Shown here piece after piece: positions 33,164 to 42,943 of a DNA stretch of 64,000 nt (positions within the stretch are counted from its first letter, which is position 1; every line of letters begins with the position of its first letter). This stretch comes from Mesonia phycicola (GTDB lineage: Bacteria > Bacteroidota > Bacteroidia > Flavobacteriales > Flavobacteriaceae), in contig NZ_FQYY01000001.1 of NCBI RefSeq assembly GCF_900141885.1, positions 1 through 64,000 of the forward strand. Reading direction: 5' to 3'. The notes under the pieces are model-generated. The model made no database searches. It was not told where the DNA came from and saw only the letters and a program-made list of their open reading frames with translations. The position numbers were made by a program, and so were the translations under genes.

Positions 33164-35311
33164 ATGAGCAAAGGCAAAAAAATACTAATTGGTATATTAG
33201 TAATAATACTATTAGTACTGTTTTTTTTACCCGGAATTATTAAAGATTATGCCATTAATAACAGCAAAGAACTTATTGGCAGAAAAATAGACATTAAAGA
33301 ACTTCACTACAACTACCTCTCTAGTACTGCAAAAGTTTATAATTTTAAAATGCTAGAAGAAAATAATCAAGATGAATTTATAAAATTTGATACGCTTATA
33401 GTCAATCTAGAGCCATACAAACTTCTATTTAACGAAACCGTAATTGAACAATTTTATATAGATGGTTTAACAGTAAACACGACCCTTAAAGATTCTGTTT
33501 TTAATTTTGACGATCTTATAGCTTTTCATACGCAAGAAAATGATACTGTTACTACGGAAGAATCAGAAACTGTAAAATATGATATTTCTAATATTGAATT
33601 AAAAAATGCTAATTTCTTTTTCAATAATAAAAATGTAGATCATACCACGCATATAGATGATTTTTCAATTTTTATGGATAATATAAGTTGGAATAAAGAA
33701 GAAAAAAGCAATGCAGACATCAAATTTAATTTTAAAAACGGTGGCTATTTAGAGACCTCTTTAAATATTAATCCTGCAGATGGTGATTATGATGCTCAAG
33801 TAACTATTAACAATTTAATACTAGATCCTTTTTATAAATATGCGCTAGAATATGCAGACATAAACAGTTTAAAAGGTATATTAAACTCTAAAATATTAAT
33901 AGAAGGTAATACGAATAATCCCATAAACACACTTGTTTCTGGTAAAGTTAATATAGACGATTTTGCCTTAACAGATAAAAATAACAAAGAAGTAATTAAG
34001 TCTAAAAAAATAAGTTCTGCATTAAAACTTATAGATTATGCAAATGCTACATACGAGTTAGACTCACTTACCCTCTCTACTCCATACATTTATTTTGAAA
34101 TGGATTCTATCACTAACAACTTAGTGAAACTATTTAAAGTAGATACAGAAGATAATACGCTGGCTAACGAAGAATATAAAACACAAATAGACACCACAGC
34201 TACAGGTTTACACTATACCATTAATAATTTTATTGTAAAAGATGGAATAATGGATTACAGAAATAATTTAACAGGCAAAAATTTTGATTATCACTTAAAT
34301 GATATCAAAATTAATTCTGATAAAATAGATAGCCAAGCAGATTGGGTAAATATAAATGCTAATATGCTTTTAAATAATCGTGGTAATCTAGATGCTAAAC
34401 TTGGCTATAATCCTCAAAATTTAGATAATTTAAATTTAGGTATTAGTATAGAAAAATTTCAGTTATCAGATATTAATATATACTCTCAATACTATATGGG
34501 ACATAGTGTTTTGGTTGGTGATTTTTATTACTATTCAACCTCAAAATTAACCAATGCAAACCTTATTAGTGAAAATCAATTATTGGTAAAAAACCCTAAA
34601 GTAAAAAATGAAAAAAATGGTTTATACAGCTTGCCTCTTAAATTTGCATTATTTATTCTAAAAGATAAAAATAATGAAGTTCGGTTAGAGGTACCTGTTC
34701 GTGGTAATTTAAACAATCCTGAAATTAATATTGGTAAAATAGTCTGGACAACGCTTAAAAACAGAATTACAGGAACAGCAGCTAGCCCAGTAACTACTCT
34801 TTCTACACTTGTAGATGTAAACCCTAAAGATTATGAAGAGTTAGTTTTTAAATACACAGACACTATCCCTGATGAAAACAACATTAAAAAACTACATAAA
34901 CTTCTAGAAATTGAAACACTTAAAAAAGGTTTAAAAATTGAATTAGCTCATTTTGTAGATACAGACTTACAAAGAGACGCTATTGTTTTTTCAGAATTAG
35001 GCAAAAAATACTTTCAAGAAAAAAATAAAAACTATTTAGAAGACCAAACTGGGTTTCAAAATTACATTAACACCAAAGTAGCAATAGATTCTTTAAGCGT
35101 AAAAGAGAAAGCATACACGTTAATCAACTCAAAAACAGCAGACTCTTTAGTTAATATTTATAATAAAACCTTAGAAAAAAATATTACTACCGCTCTAACT
35201 ACAGCAAAAGACTCTACCAATATTACTGTAAAAAGTTTAGATATTAAACAAACAGAAAATGTTAACTCTGCCCCTAGATTTAAAATAAATTTTGATTTAT
35301 TAGAAGAATAA
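33164..35311 (+). CDS. DUF748/AsmA-like inner-membrane anchored protein
   Basis: 715 residues. An N-terminal transmembrane helix (IGILVIILLVLFFLPGIIKDYAI) is followed by a very long, strand-rich region with AsmA-like features (IDIKELHYNYLSSTAKVYNFKM, then VNLEPYKLLFNETVIEQFYIDGLTV). DUF748 and AsmA proteins resemble bridge-like lipid carriers between inner and outer membrane. The C-terminal 150 residues are helical and charged. Single gene unit with its own upstream hairpin element. Confidence 0.75.
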   Translation: MSKGKKILIGILVIILLVLFFLPGIIKDYAINNSKELIGRKIDIKELHYNYLSSTAKVYNFKMLEENNQDEFIKFDTLIVNLEPYKLLFNETVIEQFYIDGLTVNTTLKDSVFNFDDLIAFHTQENDTVTTEESETVKYDISNIELKNANFFFNNKNVDHTTHIDDFSIFMDNISWNKEEKSNADIKFNFKNGGYLETSLNINPADGDYDAQVTINNLILDPFYKYALEYADINSLKGILNSKILIEGNTNNPINTLVSGKVNIDDFALTDKNNKEVIKSKKISSALKLIDYANATYELDSLTLSTPYIYFEMDSITNNLVKLFKVDTEDNTLANEEYKTQIDTTATGLHYTINNFIVKDGIMDYRNNLTGKNFDYHLNDIKINSDKIDSQADWVNINANMLLNNRGNLDAKLGYNPQNLDNLNLGISIEKFQLSDINIYSQYYMGHSVLVGDFYYYSTSKLTNANLISENQLLVKNPKVKNEKNGLYSLPLKFALFILKDKNNEVRLEVPVRGNLNNPEINIGKIVWTTLKNRITGTAASPVTTLSTLVDVNPKDYEELVFKYTDTIPDENNIKKLHKLLEIETLKKGLKIELAHFVDTDLQRDAIVFSELGKKYFQEKNKNYLEDQTGFQNYINTKVAIDSLSVKEKAYTLINSKTADSLVNIYNKTLEKNITTALTTAKDSTNITVKSLDIKQTENVNSAPRFKINFDLLEE

Positions 35312-35381
35312 AACCTTTAGCAAATCCTGTAAAAATCGTACCTTAGTAGTAGAAAATTAATCGACACAAAAAACACATAAA

Positions 35382-35858
35382 ATGAGTACAAAAAACCAAA
35401 TAGGATTAGACACTAACAAATCTGAGCAGTTAGCAAGTAAACTAAACGATCTTTTAGCTAACTATTCTATATTTTACCAAAATACAAGAGGTTTTCATTG
35501 GAATATTAAAGGAGAAAAGTTTTTTGAACTGCACGTGAAGTTTGAAGAATTATACAATGATTTAATTCTTAAAATTGATGAAGTTGCAGAAAGAATTTTA
35601 ACTTTAGGCTACTCACCAAAGCACAATTATGCAGATTACAGAAAAGTCTCTAAAATTAAAGAAAGTGAAGAAGTTAGTGATGGCGGTAAAGCTGTAAAAA
35701 GTATTTTAGAATCTTTTCAAACTACTTTAATTCTTCAAAGAGAATTACTTGGTCTTGCATCTGACGCTGAAGATGAAGGGACAAGCGCATTAATGAGTGA
35801 TTATATAAGAGAGCAAGAAAAAATGGTTTGGATGTATTCTTCTTTTTTAAATAAATAA
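35382..35858 (+). CDS. dps: Dps-family ferritin-like DNA protection protein
   Basis: 158 residues, no signal peptide. The four-helix bundle has Dps ferroxidase features: FHWNIKGEKFFELHVKFEELYNDL (His and acidic residues) and later the helix with LASDAEDEGTSALMSDYIREQEKMVWM. Dps stores iron and shields DNA during starvation and peroxide stress. A strong terminator follows. Confidence 0.9.
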   Translation: MSTKNQIGLDTNKSEQLASKLNDLLANYSIFYQNTRGFHWNIKGEKFFELHVKFEELYNDLILKIDEVAERILTLGYSPKHNYADYRKVSKIKESEEVSDGGKAVKSILESFQTTLILQRELLGLASDAEDEGTSALMSDYIREQEKMVWMYSSFLNK

Positions 35859-35886
35859 AATTAAATCCTAACCTTAAAATAAAACG

Positions 35887-35926
35887 AAGCGTTAAGTAAT
35901 TACTGTAATTATTTAGCGCTTTTTTT
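35887..35926 (+). terminator. Rho-independent terminator
   Basis: AAGCGTTAAGTAATTA pairs with TAATTATTTAGCGCTT around CTG, then a T run. Ends the dps transcript. Confidence 0.8.
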
Positions 35927-35963
35927 ATATAAAAACAGTTATAAAAAAAGTAAAACTATATCT

Positions 35964-36254
35964 ATGAAAACAATAAAAACTATAACCAAAATTATATGGA
36001 TTATACTTTTAGTTTTAATGGTTATCACATTATTTATGGGCGGTTTTATGCCACTGTTTAGTATTGCTTTTGGCTTTTTATTTCTTTATTATTTAATTAT
36101 TTATATACTAATACTCGTTTTCTATAATCAAACACAGAAAACATATAAGTATTTTATTTGTCTCCTCTTAATCATCCCTATAATATTTACTTTAATTGAT
36201 TTTGAAACATTTTTTGACTTTTTATTACAAACCGTGCATCTTGATATGAAATAA
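35964..36254 (+). CDS. Small membrane protein
   Basis: 96 residues with three transmembrane segments (ITKIIWIILLVLMVITLFMGG, LFSIAFGFLFLYYLIIYILIL, YFICLLLIIPIIFTLI). No recognised domain. The start is well placed after an A-rich leader. Nothing in the neighbourhood indicates a role. Confidence 0.5.
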   Translation: MKTIKTITKIIWIILLVLMVITLFMGGFMPLFSIAFGFLFLYYLIIYILILVFYNQTQKTYKYFICLLLIIPIIFTLIDFETFFDFLLQTVHLDMK

Positions 36255-36314
36255 TTGCTCAATATCTATTTAATCTTCAAAAACATCACCTCTATCAAAT
36301 TCAGTTCTTTTTGA

Positions 36315-36322
36315 TATATTTG
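36315..36322 (+). promoter_or_regulatory. Predicted -7 element before the DUF5018-like lipoprotein
   Basis: TATATTTG fully matches TAnnTTTG. Two inverted repeats follow in the leader: AAAACAGTTAAC with GTTAAACTGTTTT (36350-36390) and GATTATAG with CTATAATC (36400-36429). The long structured 5' leader before the ATG at 36448 may be regulatory. Confidence 0.45.
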
Positions 36323-36447
36323 CTTCCAAAATTAACAATTATAATATTTAAAACAGTTAACTATAAATTTATTTGTCGTTAAACTGTTTTAATATTATTG
36401 ATTATAGCTTCTTATAAGAATCTATAATCTAAACAAACTAAAAATTA

Positions 36448-37941
36448 ATGGCACCTAGAATATTTTTATTATTATTACTAACATTTTGTTTTACAAGCTG
36501 CTCTGATGATGATGAATCTCTTAGTAGTAAAAATCAAATTCTTTCTTTTAGTATAAATGATCAAAATAAAATTTTTGATGGAGAAATTGATTATAGTACA
36601 CTTTCTATAATTGTGAATATGGAGGATGTTGATTTAAATCAACCTTTAACTCCTATTATAAAAATTTCTAATAAAGCTACGATTTCACCAAGTATGGATA
36701 TTTCACAAGTATTTAAGGATGATGTAAAATATACAGTTACAGCTGAAAATGGCATAAAAAGTACTTATACTGTTAAAGCACAAAGTCAAAATTCTAATAA
36801 TTTTATAGAATCATTTAAAATTAAAATAAATGATACAATATTTAATGGAATTATTAATGAAGTAGAAAGTACAATCACAATCAATACACAAGGAATAGAG
36901 AAAAACCCTTCTATTATCCCAATAATTGAATATTCAGATGATGCAAAGATATTCCCCTCTTCTGAAGAAGCTCAAAATTTTAATGAACCAATTAGTTATA
37001 CAGTTGTAGCACAAAATGGAGCCAGAAATAATTATAAAATCATAGTTAATAATAATATTATACTTTCTAGTGAAAAGAAAATTATTAGCTATCAACTATT
37101 TTATAATAACAAAATCCATAATGCTATTATAGACCATGAAAATCTAACAATTGATGTAGAAACTACCCAAGGTATAGGTCAGGCTAAATCTACCATCATA
37201 CTCTCAGATGGGGCTACATATACTTTTGAACCTGGGACTAATGAAAATTTTTACTTACCCATAACTTATAAAGTAACTGCCGAAGATGGAACTTCTAATA
37301 ATTATATTATGACCCCTAAAATATGTATGTTTAATTATAATTATTCTACATATCATTTACAATATTTTGCTAATATAACACCAGCTTTTGGCTCTTACAA
37401 TGTTGATTTAAACATACCTAATTCCTCATTAGTGTTAGAAAATAACTCTAACTCTTATAATCTTAATTATATAGATTACCTTTCACAACAATCACAATAT
37501 GTAGATGGAATATATACAAGTTTCAAATTAGTTTTTCCTCAAAACATAGTATCTGCAAATAACTATAAATTGAAATATAAAGTTAATGGTAATACATTAG
37601 CTGAAACCTTAGATTATCTTGATGTTAAATCTGAAAATGCCCCTATAATCACTTCTATAAATCAACAATCCTACGATAGAGGAGATACATTAATAATAAA
37701 AGGAGAAAATCTACCCGATTATATCTCAATAGCTTCTAATGGTTATATATATATAATAACTAACTCTAATAACTATGATTTAACAGTTAATCCTGAAAGA
37801 ACTGAATTATCTCTTACTTTAAACTATAATTTTTTTCCGTCTTATTATGGACATAGCCCGTCATCACAAACCATCACTTTAATTGAAGCTTCAAGTTTAG
37901 GGTATAGAAGAGGTGTTAGCGTAAATGCTGTATTTAATTAA
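36448..37941 (+). CDS. Surface lipoprotein with DUF5018-like repeats and an IPT-like C-terminus
   Basis: 497 residues; lipobox CFTSC (Cys17) followed by SDDDE. Three consecutive domains of about 85 residues each begin ILSFSIN, FIESFKIKIND and IISYQLFYNN and contain Y(T/K)VTAE(N/D)G with a final YTVKA or YKI strand, as in DUF5018/Ig-like modules. The last 200 residues include ITSINQQSYDRGDTLIIKGENL, an IPT/TIG-type domain. Likely an adhesin or carbohydrate-surface protein; its ligand is unknown. Confidence 0.65.
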   Translation: MAPRIFLLLLLTFCFTSCSDDDESLSSKNQILSFSINDQNKIFDGEIDYSTLSIIVNMEDVDLNQPLTPIIKISNKATISPSMDISQVFKDDVKYTVTAENGIKSTYTVKAQSQNSNNFIESFKIKINDTIFNGIINEVESTITINTQGIEKNPSIIPIIEYSDDAKIFPSSEEAQNFNEPISYTVVAQNGARNNYKIIVNNNIILSSEKKIISYQLFYNNKIHNAIIDHENLTIDVETTQGIGQAKSTIILSDGATYTFEPGTNENFYLPITYKVTAEDGTSNNYIMTPKICMFNYNYSTYHLQYFANITPAFGSYNVDLNIPNSSLVLENNSNSYNLNYIDYLSQQSQYVDGIYTSFKLVFPQNIVSANNYKLKYKVNGNTLAETLDYLDVKSENAPIITSINQQSYDRGDTLIIKGENLPDYISIASNGYIYIITNSNNYDLTVNPERTELSLTLNYNFFPSYYGHSPSSQTITLIEASSLGYRRGVSVNAVFN

Positions 37942-38095
37942 TCCAATATACTTGAGAAACTACTCTCATTATAATCTTTTACAATAAAATGTTAACCCCC
38001 TAAAAATTGTCTCCTTTTTGATATATTTACTTCTTAAGAATTAATTACTGAAGTTATTTTAAAAAAAAAGAATCAATTCAACTAAAAAACACCCC

Positions 38096-38938
38096 ATGAA
38101 AATAAAACTATCTTTATTAGCCATTTCTATTTTTACTCTAATTTCTTGTAAAGAAGAAAAACAAAATAAAACAGAAGAAACACAAGTTTCTGAAACTGTA
38201 ACTCCAGAAGAAAAAAAATTAGAATTTGAAAACAAAGCTCATGAGTTAGTATATAATATGACTCAAAAAATTGGAGATTACAATAAGTTATTAGATAAAA
38301 AAGACGTGGTATTTACCTACACTTACCAAACTCCAGATAATAAAACCAACGTATCTACAGAAAAATATATGTTTGACGGAGAGTTATCGTATGGTCACTA
38401 CACACAACACGAAAGAACCATGCCTAATTTAGAAGGAGAAATTGAACAAGGTTATGATGGTAAAGAGTACTGGTTAAAACACAATGGAGAAATAGTAACA
38501 GACACTTTAGCCTTAAAAAAAGTAGCTTTTAATAGACCAACAAATTACTATTGGTTTACTATGATGCAAAAATTAATGGATCCTAGTGTAAATTACGAGT
38601 ATGTAAAAGAACAAACTATAGATAGTACTGCTTATGATGTGGTTAAAATTTCTTTTGATGCAGAAGATAAAAAACCAAGAGACATTTACCAAGTATATAT
38701 AAATAAAGACACTAAACTAGTAGATCAATTTTTATTTACTGTGGCAGATTATAACAAAATGACACCTTCATTAATGCAATTAGAATATACAGAAGTAGAT
38801 GTTTTTTTAATTCCATCTAAACGTAGATACAAAGCATCTAATTGGGATGCTGAAGTTACAGATAAACCTTGGGTTACTGCTAACTGGACAGATATAAAGT
38901 TTGATAACAACTTAACTAAAGCAGATTTTCAAAAATAA
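38096..38938 (+). CDS. DUF6503-like lipoprotein
   Basis: 280 residues, lipobox LISC (Cys18), then a Lys/Glu/Thr-rich linker. The body with VFTYTYQTPDNKTNVSTEKYMFDGEL, GYDGKEYWLKHNGE and FNRPTNYYWFTMMQKLMDP resembles the family listed as DUF6503, related in fold to outer-membrane lipoprotein-sorting proteins (LolA/LolB-like half-barrel). That assignment is from memory. A strong terminator follows. Confidence 0.7.
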   Translation: MKIKLSLLAISIFTLISCKEEKQNKTEETQVSETVTPEEKKLEFENKAHELVYNMTQKIGDYNKLLDKKDVVFTYTYQTPDNKTNVSTEKYMFDGELSYGHYTQHERTMPNLEGEIEQGYDGKEYWLKHNGEIVTDTLALKKVAFNRPTNYYWFTMMQKLMDPSVNYEYVKEQTIDSTAYDVVKISFDAEDKKPRDIYQVYINKDTKLVDQFLFTVADYNKMTPSLMQLEYTEVDVFLIPSKRRYKASNWDAEVTDKPWVTANWTDIKFDNNLTKADFQK

Positions 38939-38959
38939 AAAGCTTTTATAGTTAAAAAT

Positions 38960-39001
38960 AAAAACGCGCAAAACTTCACCTGAGTTTTGCGCGTTTTTTA
39001 T
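38960..39001. terminator. Bidirectional terminator
   Basis: A long perfect hairpin: AAAACGCGCAAAACT pairs with AGTTTTGCGCGTTTT (from 38961), followed by T. Shared by converging genes. Confidence 0.9.
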
Positions 39002-39019
39002 AATATATTCTATCATATT

Positions 39020-39943
39020 TCACCTCCAATTAACCTTTATAAAACGTTCATTTTTCACAAATTCAGATGGTGTTTTCTCTATAATTTCTAAACGTAAAGC
39101 ATTTAATAATACTTCTTTAGAAAATGTTTGATGCGTTACCAAACTTACTTCTCTAATAGGTTTAGGCTCAGAAAAATGAATTATTCTTCCCGTATCATTA
39201 GCATTAATAGCCATTTCTGGCACTAAGGTATAACCACCATAATTATCTACCATTTTTTTTAAAGCTTCAATAGAACCACTTTGAAATTGAATTGTATTAG
39301 AGTTCTCTTGTTTACCACAAATATTTAAAACCTGATTTCTAAAACAATGTCCTTTTTCTAATAACCATACATTCTCTAATTTCTCTAACTCATCAATATC
39401 AATAGATTTTTTTTCGTCATCAAAATAATCGCTTTGCCCATAAAATACAAAAGGCTCATTATAGAGTTTAATTTCTCTAATAAAAGCTTCATTTAACGGT
39501 GTAACTAAAATACCTATATCTATTTCTTTTTTCTGAAGTGCTAAAATAATTTGATCACTTTCTAACTCTTGAATTTTTAAAATAGTTTTGGGGTATTTTT
39601 CTGAAAATGAACCTGAAATTAAAGGAATTAAATAAGAAGAAATAGTTGGTATTACTGCTATTTTAAATTCGCCCTCCAAATTATCTAGCTCTACATTCAC
39701 CATATTTTTTAGCTCGCTAACTTCATCTAAAATAGTTTTAGCTTTCAAAATAAATACCTTTCCTAAATCTGTTGGTTTTAATGGAAATTTACTTTTATCA
39801 AAAATTAAAAAACCAATTTCTTCTTCTAGTTTTTTTACCTGAATAGTGATTGTTGGTTGGGTAACAAAGCATTTTTCTGCAGCGGTAACAAAGTGTCTAT
39901 AAGTATCTAAGGCTATTACATACTGTAATTGCTGTAAGGTCAT
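39020..39943 (-). CDS. oxyR: OxyR, peroxide-sensing LysR-type regulator
   Basis: 307 residues. The N-terminal winged helix reads LQYVIALDTYRHFVTAAEKC. The regulatory domain contains the redox pair Cys200 and Cys209 in KGHCFRNQVLNICG, matching Cys199/Cys208 of E. coli OxyR in context and spacing. It is divergent from an exported catalase, with 111 bases between the start codons, the classic oxyR-kat arrangement. Peroxide forms a disulfide that switches it to an activator. Confidence 0.92.
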   Translation of the reverse strand: MTLQQLQYVIALDTYRHFVTAAEKCFVTQPTITIQVKKLEEEIGFLIFDKSKFPLKPTDLGKVFILKAKTILDEVSELKNMVNVELDNLEGEFKIAVIPTISSYLIPLISGSFSEKYPKTILKIQELESDQIILALQKKEIDIGILVTPLNEAFIREIKLYNEPFVFYGQSDYFDDEKKSIDIDELEKLENVWLLEKGHCFRNQVLNICGKQENSNTIQFQSGSIEALKKMVDNYGGYTLVPEMAINANDTGRIIHFSEPKPIREVSLVTHQTFSKEVLLNALRLEIIEKTPSEFVKNERFIKVNWR

Positions 39944-40054
39944 TTTTTAACGATATTAATTTTAACAATACAAGTATATAAAGTATTAATTTGATTAATA
40001 ACGCTATCTAATTGATTTTTACACCGTTCTAATAAATTAAATTGATACAAAAAA

Positions 40055-41575
40055 ATGAAACTAAAATTAACAACACTTTTAATGCTTTCTTTAGTTTGGG
40101 CTGGGTTTGCACAAACCAACCAAACTATCACTACCAATGGTGGCGTACCGGTAGGTGATAATCAAAATTCTAAAACGGTTGGAGAATACGGACCTGTTTT
40201 ATTAGAAGATATTTATTTGGTTGAAAAATTAGCTGCTTTTGATAGAGAAAGAATTCCTGAAAGAGTAGTTCACCCAAGAGGTGCGGGTGCTTCTGGATAT
40301 TTTGAAGCTACCAAAGATATGTCTGAATATACTCGTGCAGTTCTTTTTTCTGAAGTAGGTAAAAAAACAGATTTAGCAGTAAGATTTTCTACTGTAATTC
40401 ATGGAAAAGGTTCTCCAGAAACGGCTAGAGATCCAAGAGGTTTTGCAGTAAAATTTTATACTGAAGAAGGTAATTATGATATTGTAGGTAACAACTTACC
40501 AATATTTTTTATTAGAGATGCTATTAAGTTTCCAGATATGGTACACTCTTTAAAACCATCTCCAGTTACTAATAAACAAGACCCTAATAGATTTTTCGAC
40601 TTTTTCTCAAACGTACCAGAATCTACCCACATGCTTACAAGGTTGTATACAGATTTAGGTATACCAAAAGGTTACCAGTATATGAATGGTAGTAGTGTAC
40701 ACGGTTACAAATGGATTAATAAAGAAGGTAAAGTAACTTATGTTAAGTATTCTTGGGTATCTAAACAAGGTGAAAAAAATCTTACTGTAGAAGAAGCGCA
40801 AGAGCAACAAGGTAAAGATTGGCAACACGCTACTGTTAGTTTAAGAAAAGATATTACAGATAAAAACTACCCACAATGGGATTTATATGTGCAAATGATT
40901 GCTCCAGAAGATATCCATTCTTTTGATTTTTGGCCTTTAGATGCTACTAAAGACTGGCCAGCAGACCAGATAGAAAAAATTAAAATAGGTACTATGACAT
41001 TAAATCAAAATCCTGTTAATTATTTCGAGCAAGTAGAGAGTATTGCATTTTCTCCAGGAGCTTTAATACCTGGTGTAGAGCCTTCTGAAGATAAATTATT
41101 ACAAGGTAGATTGTTTTCTTATTTTGATACACAAAGACATAGATTAGGTCCTAATTTTTTACAATTAGAGGTAAACAAACCTTTAGAAGAGCCTAATAAC
41201 TATAATTCTGATAGTTGGATTAGCTCTGGCAATAAAAGGTTTGAAAATCCAGATGTTAATTACCAACCAAGTTCTAAGGCTTCTTTAAAAGAAGACCCAC
41301 AGTACAAACAAGCAGAAACTACACTTACTAACGTTACTATTACTCAAAAGAAAATCTCTAAAACTAATGATTTTGCACAAGCAGGAGATTTCTACAGATC
41401 GCTGTCTAAAAAGCAAAAAGACAATTTAATTAAAAATTTAAAAGGAGATTTAGGGCAAGTAACAGATAAGAACATACAGAAAAAAATGATTACTCATTTT
41501 TACTTAGCAGATAGAGATTTTGGGATGAGAATAGCAAAAGAGCTAGGTTTTTCTCAAAAAGATTTTATGCACTAA
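40055..41575 (+). CDS. katA: Exported monofunctional haem catalase
   Basis: 506 residues, a small-subunit clade catalase. The N-terminal signal peptide (KLTTLLMLSLVWAGFAQ) indicates export. Catalytic His73 (VVHPRGAGASG), Asn146/147 (VGNNLPIFFIRD) and haem-ligand Tyr356 (RLFSYFDTQRHRLG) are present. It breaks down hydrogen peroxide in the periplasm. It is under divergent OxyR and followed by an ankyrin protein, as in katB-ankB loci of other bacteria. Confidence 0.95.
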   Translation: MKLKLTTLLMLSLVWAGFAQTNQTITTNGGVPVGDNQNSKTVGEYGPVLLEDIYLVEKLAAFDRERIPERVVHPRGAGASGYFEATKDMSEYTRAVLFSEVGKKTDLAVRFSTVIHGKGSPETARDPRGFAVKFYTEEGNYDIVGNNLPIFFIRDAIKFPDMVHSLKPSPVTNKQDPNRFFDFFSNVPESTHMLTRLYTDLGIPKGYQYMNGSSVHGYKWINKEGKVTYVKYSWVSKQGEKNLTVEEAQEQQGKDWQHATVSLRKDITDKNYPQWDLYVQMIAPEDIHSFDFWPLDATKDWPADQIEKIKIGTMTLNQNPVNYFEQVESIAFSPGALIPGVEPSEDKLLQGRLFSYFDTQRHRLGPNFLQLEVNKPLEEPNNYNSDSWISSGNKRFENPDVNYQPSSKASLKEDPQYKQAETTLTNVTITQKKISKTNDFAQAGDFYRSLSKKQKDNLIKNLKGDLGQVTDKNIQKKMITHFYLADRDFGMRIAKELGFSQKDFMH

Positions 41576-41588
41576 AAATTAATAATAT

Positions 41589-41613
41589 AGAGGAAGTAGT
41601 TTTTGCTTCCTCT
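41589..41613 (+). terminator. Hairpin between catalase and ankyrin gene
   Basis: AGAGGAAG pairs with CTTCCTCT, followed by a weak T-rich stretch. Readthrough may still allow some coupling to the ankyrin gene. Confidence 0.6.
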
Positions 41614-41630
41614 TATTTATCTTTTTAATT

Positions 41631-42143
41631 ATGAAAAATATCATCATTATATTAAGTTTCGTTTTTACCATTAGTAGTTACTCGCAATCTATTTTTGATG
41701 TTGCTAGAAGTGGTGATGTAGATAAACTAGAAGAACTGTACCAGTTAAATAACGATACTATTAATGCTGTGGACCATAAAGGTTTTACTCCGCTAATATT
41801 AGCAACTTACAACAGACAAACAGAAATTGTTGAATTCTTGTTAGAAAAAAATTGTAACATTAATGCACAAGATCTTTCTGGAAATACCGCTTTAATGGGA
41901 GTTTGCTTTAAAGGTGATTTTAATATTGCTAAAATGCTTATTGATCACGGAGCAAATGTAAATCAGCTAAATTTTAATAATGCTACAGCTCTAATCTACG
42001 CTAGTACATTTGGGCATAAAGAAATAGCTTCTTACCTATTAAAAAACAATGCAGATAAAAAAATAATGGACAATAGAGGTAATACCGCTCTTAAACACGC
42101 AGAAATGCAAGGTAATACTGATATTATTGCTCTTTTAAAATAA
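41631..42143 (+). CDS. Exported ankyrin-repeat protein (AnkB-like)
   Basis: 170 residues, signal peptide ending SSYSQ. It has four ankyrin repeats: GDVDKLEELYQLNND, DHKGFTPLILATYNRQTEIVEFL, DLSGNTALMGVCFKGDFNIAKML and NFNNATALIYASTFGHKEIASYL, plus a fifth partial one. Immediately downstream of a catalase, the same pairing as Pseudomonas katB-ankB, where the ankyrin protein is needed for full catalase activity. A helper role for the exported catalase is inferred from that. Confidence 0.85.
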   Translation: MKNIIIILSFVFTISSYSQSIFDVARSGDVDKLEELYQLNNDTINAVDHKGFTPLILATYNRQTEIVEFLLEKNCNINAQDLSGNTALMGVCFKGDFNIAKMLIDHGANVNQLNFNNATALIYASTFGHKEIASYLLKNNADKKIMDNRGNTALKHAEMQGNTDIIALLK

Positions 42144-42192
42144 AAAATCTATGTAATTTACAGAGAGCATAATGTCTAATTTTAATACCTTT

Positions 42193-42226
42193 AAAGTCTA
42201 ATAATTAAATATTGTTAGACTTTTTT
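42193..42226 (+). terminator. Rho-independent terminator
   Basis: AAAGTCTAATAAT pairs with ATTGTTAGACTTT, then a T run. Confidence 0.75.
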
Positions 42227-42261
42227 GTTTTAATAAATACTCTTGATAAAAACTACCGCAG

Positions 42262-42840
42262 ATGAAGAAGATTTTAATTATTGTATTTTTATTTTCAAAT
42301 TTACTGGTAATTTCCCAAAACAAAATACCTGCTAAAAATTTATCTACGGCTGCTTTAGAGCTTACTACCCAAAATGTAACTTACGACCCTAGCTACTTTT
42401 CGATAGATTATCCAAACGGAGATGTACCTGCAAATAAAGGAGTTTGTACAGATGTAATTATAAGAGCTTATAGAAAAGTTGGTATAGATTTACAAAAATT
42501 AGTTCATGAAGATATGAAAGCTAATTTTAGCAAATATCCTAAAAATTGGGGTTTAAAATCTACAGATAAAAATATTGACCATAGAAGAGTACCTAACCTA
42601 ATGATTTTTTTTAGCAGAAATAATGCTAGTATCCAAATTAGCCAAAACCCTAAAGATTATTTACCAGGTGATGTAGTTTCTTGGAGTTTAGGTGGTGGCC
42701 TAACTCATATAGGTATTGTGGTAAATAAGAAATCTACTGATGGTAATAGGTATTTAATAGTACACAATATTGGTGGTGGGCAAGTATTAGAAGATTGTCT
42801 TTTTAGTTATAAAATTATTGGTCACTATCGTTACCTCTAA
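42262..42840 (+). CDS. DUF1287 family exported protein
   Basis: 192 residues with signal peptide ending VISQ. DUF1287 features: YFSIDYPNGDVPANKGVCTDVIIRAYR (Cys at the position of a papain-like nucleophile), HRRVPNLMIFFSR, YLPGDVVSWSLGGGLTHIGIVV (His) and HNIGGG. This is an NlpC/P60-like cysteine peptidase or amidase fold, so a peptidoglycan role is likely but unproven. Single gene between two terminators. Confidence 0.8.
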   Translation: MKKILIIVFLFSNLLVISQNKIPAKNLSTAALELTTQNVTYDPSYFSIDYPNGDVPANKGVCTDVIIRAYRKVGIDLQKLVHEDMKANFSKYPKNWGLKSTDKNIDHRRVPNLMIFFSRNNASIQISQNPKDYLPGDVVSWSLGGGLTHIGIVVNKKSTDGNRYLIVHNIGGGQVLEDCLFSYKIIGHYRYL

Positions 42841-42943
42841 ATTTTATTAAAATATTTCAATTTAATCTTCAATTAAAAATTTCCTTAAAAAATCAAATAG
42901 TTTATTTTTGAAGAAAACAAAACCCCAATAAAAACCTTTAATC

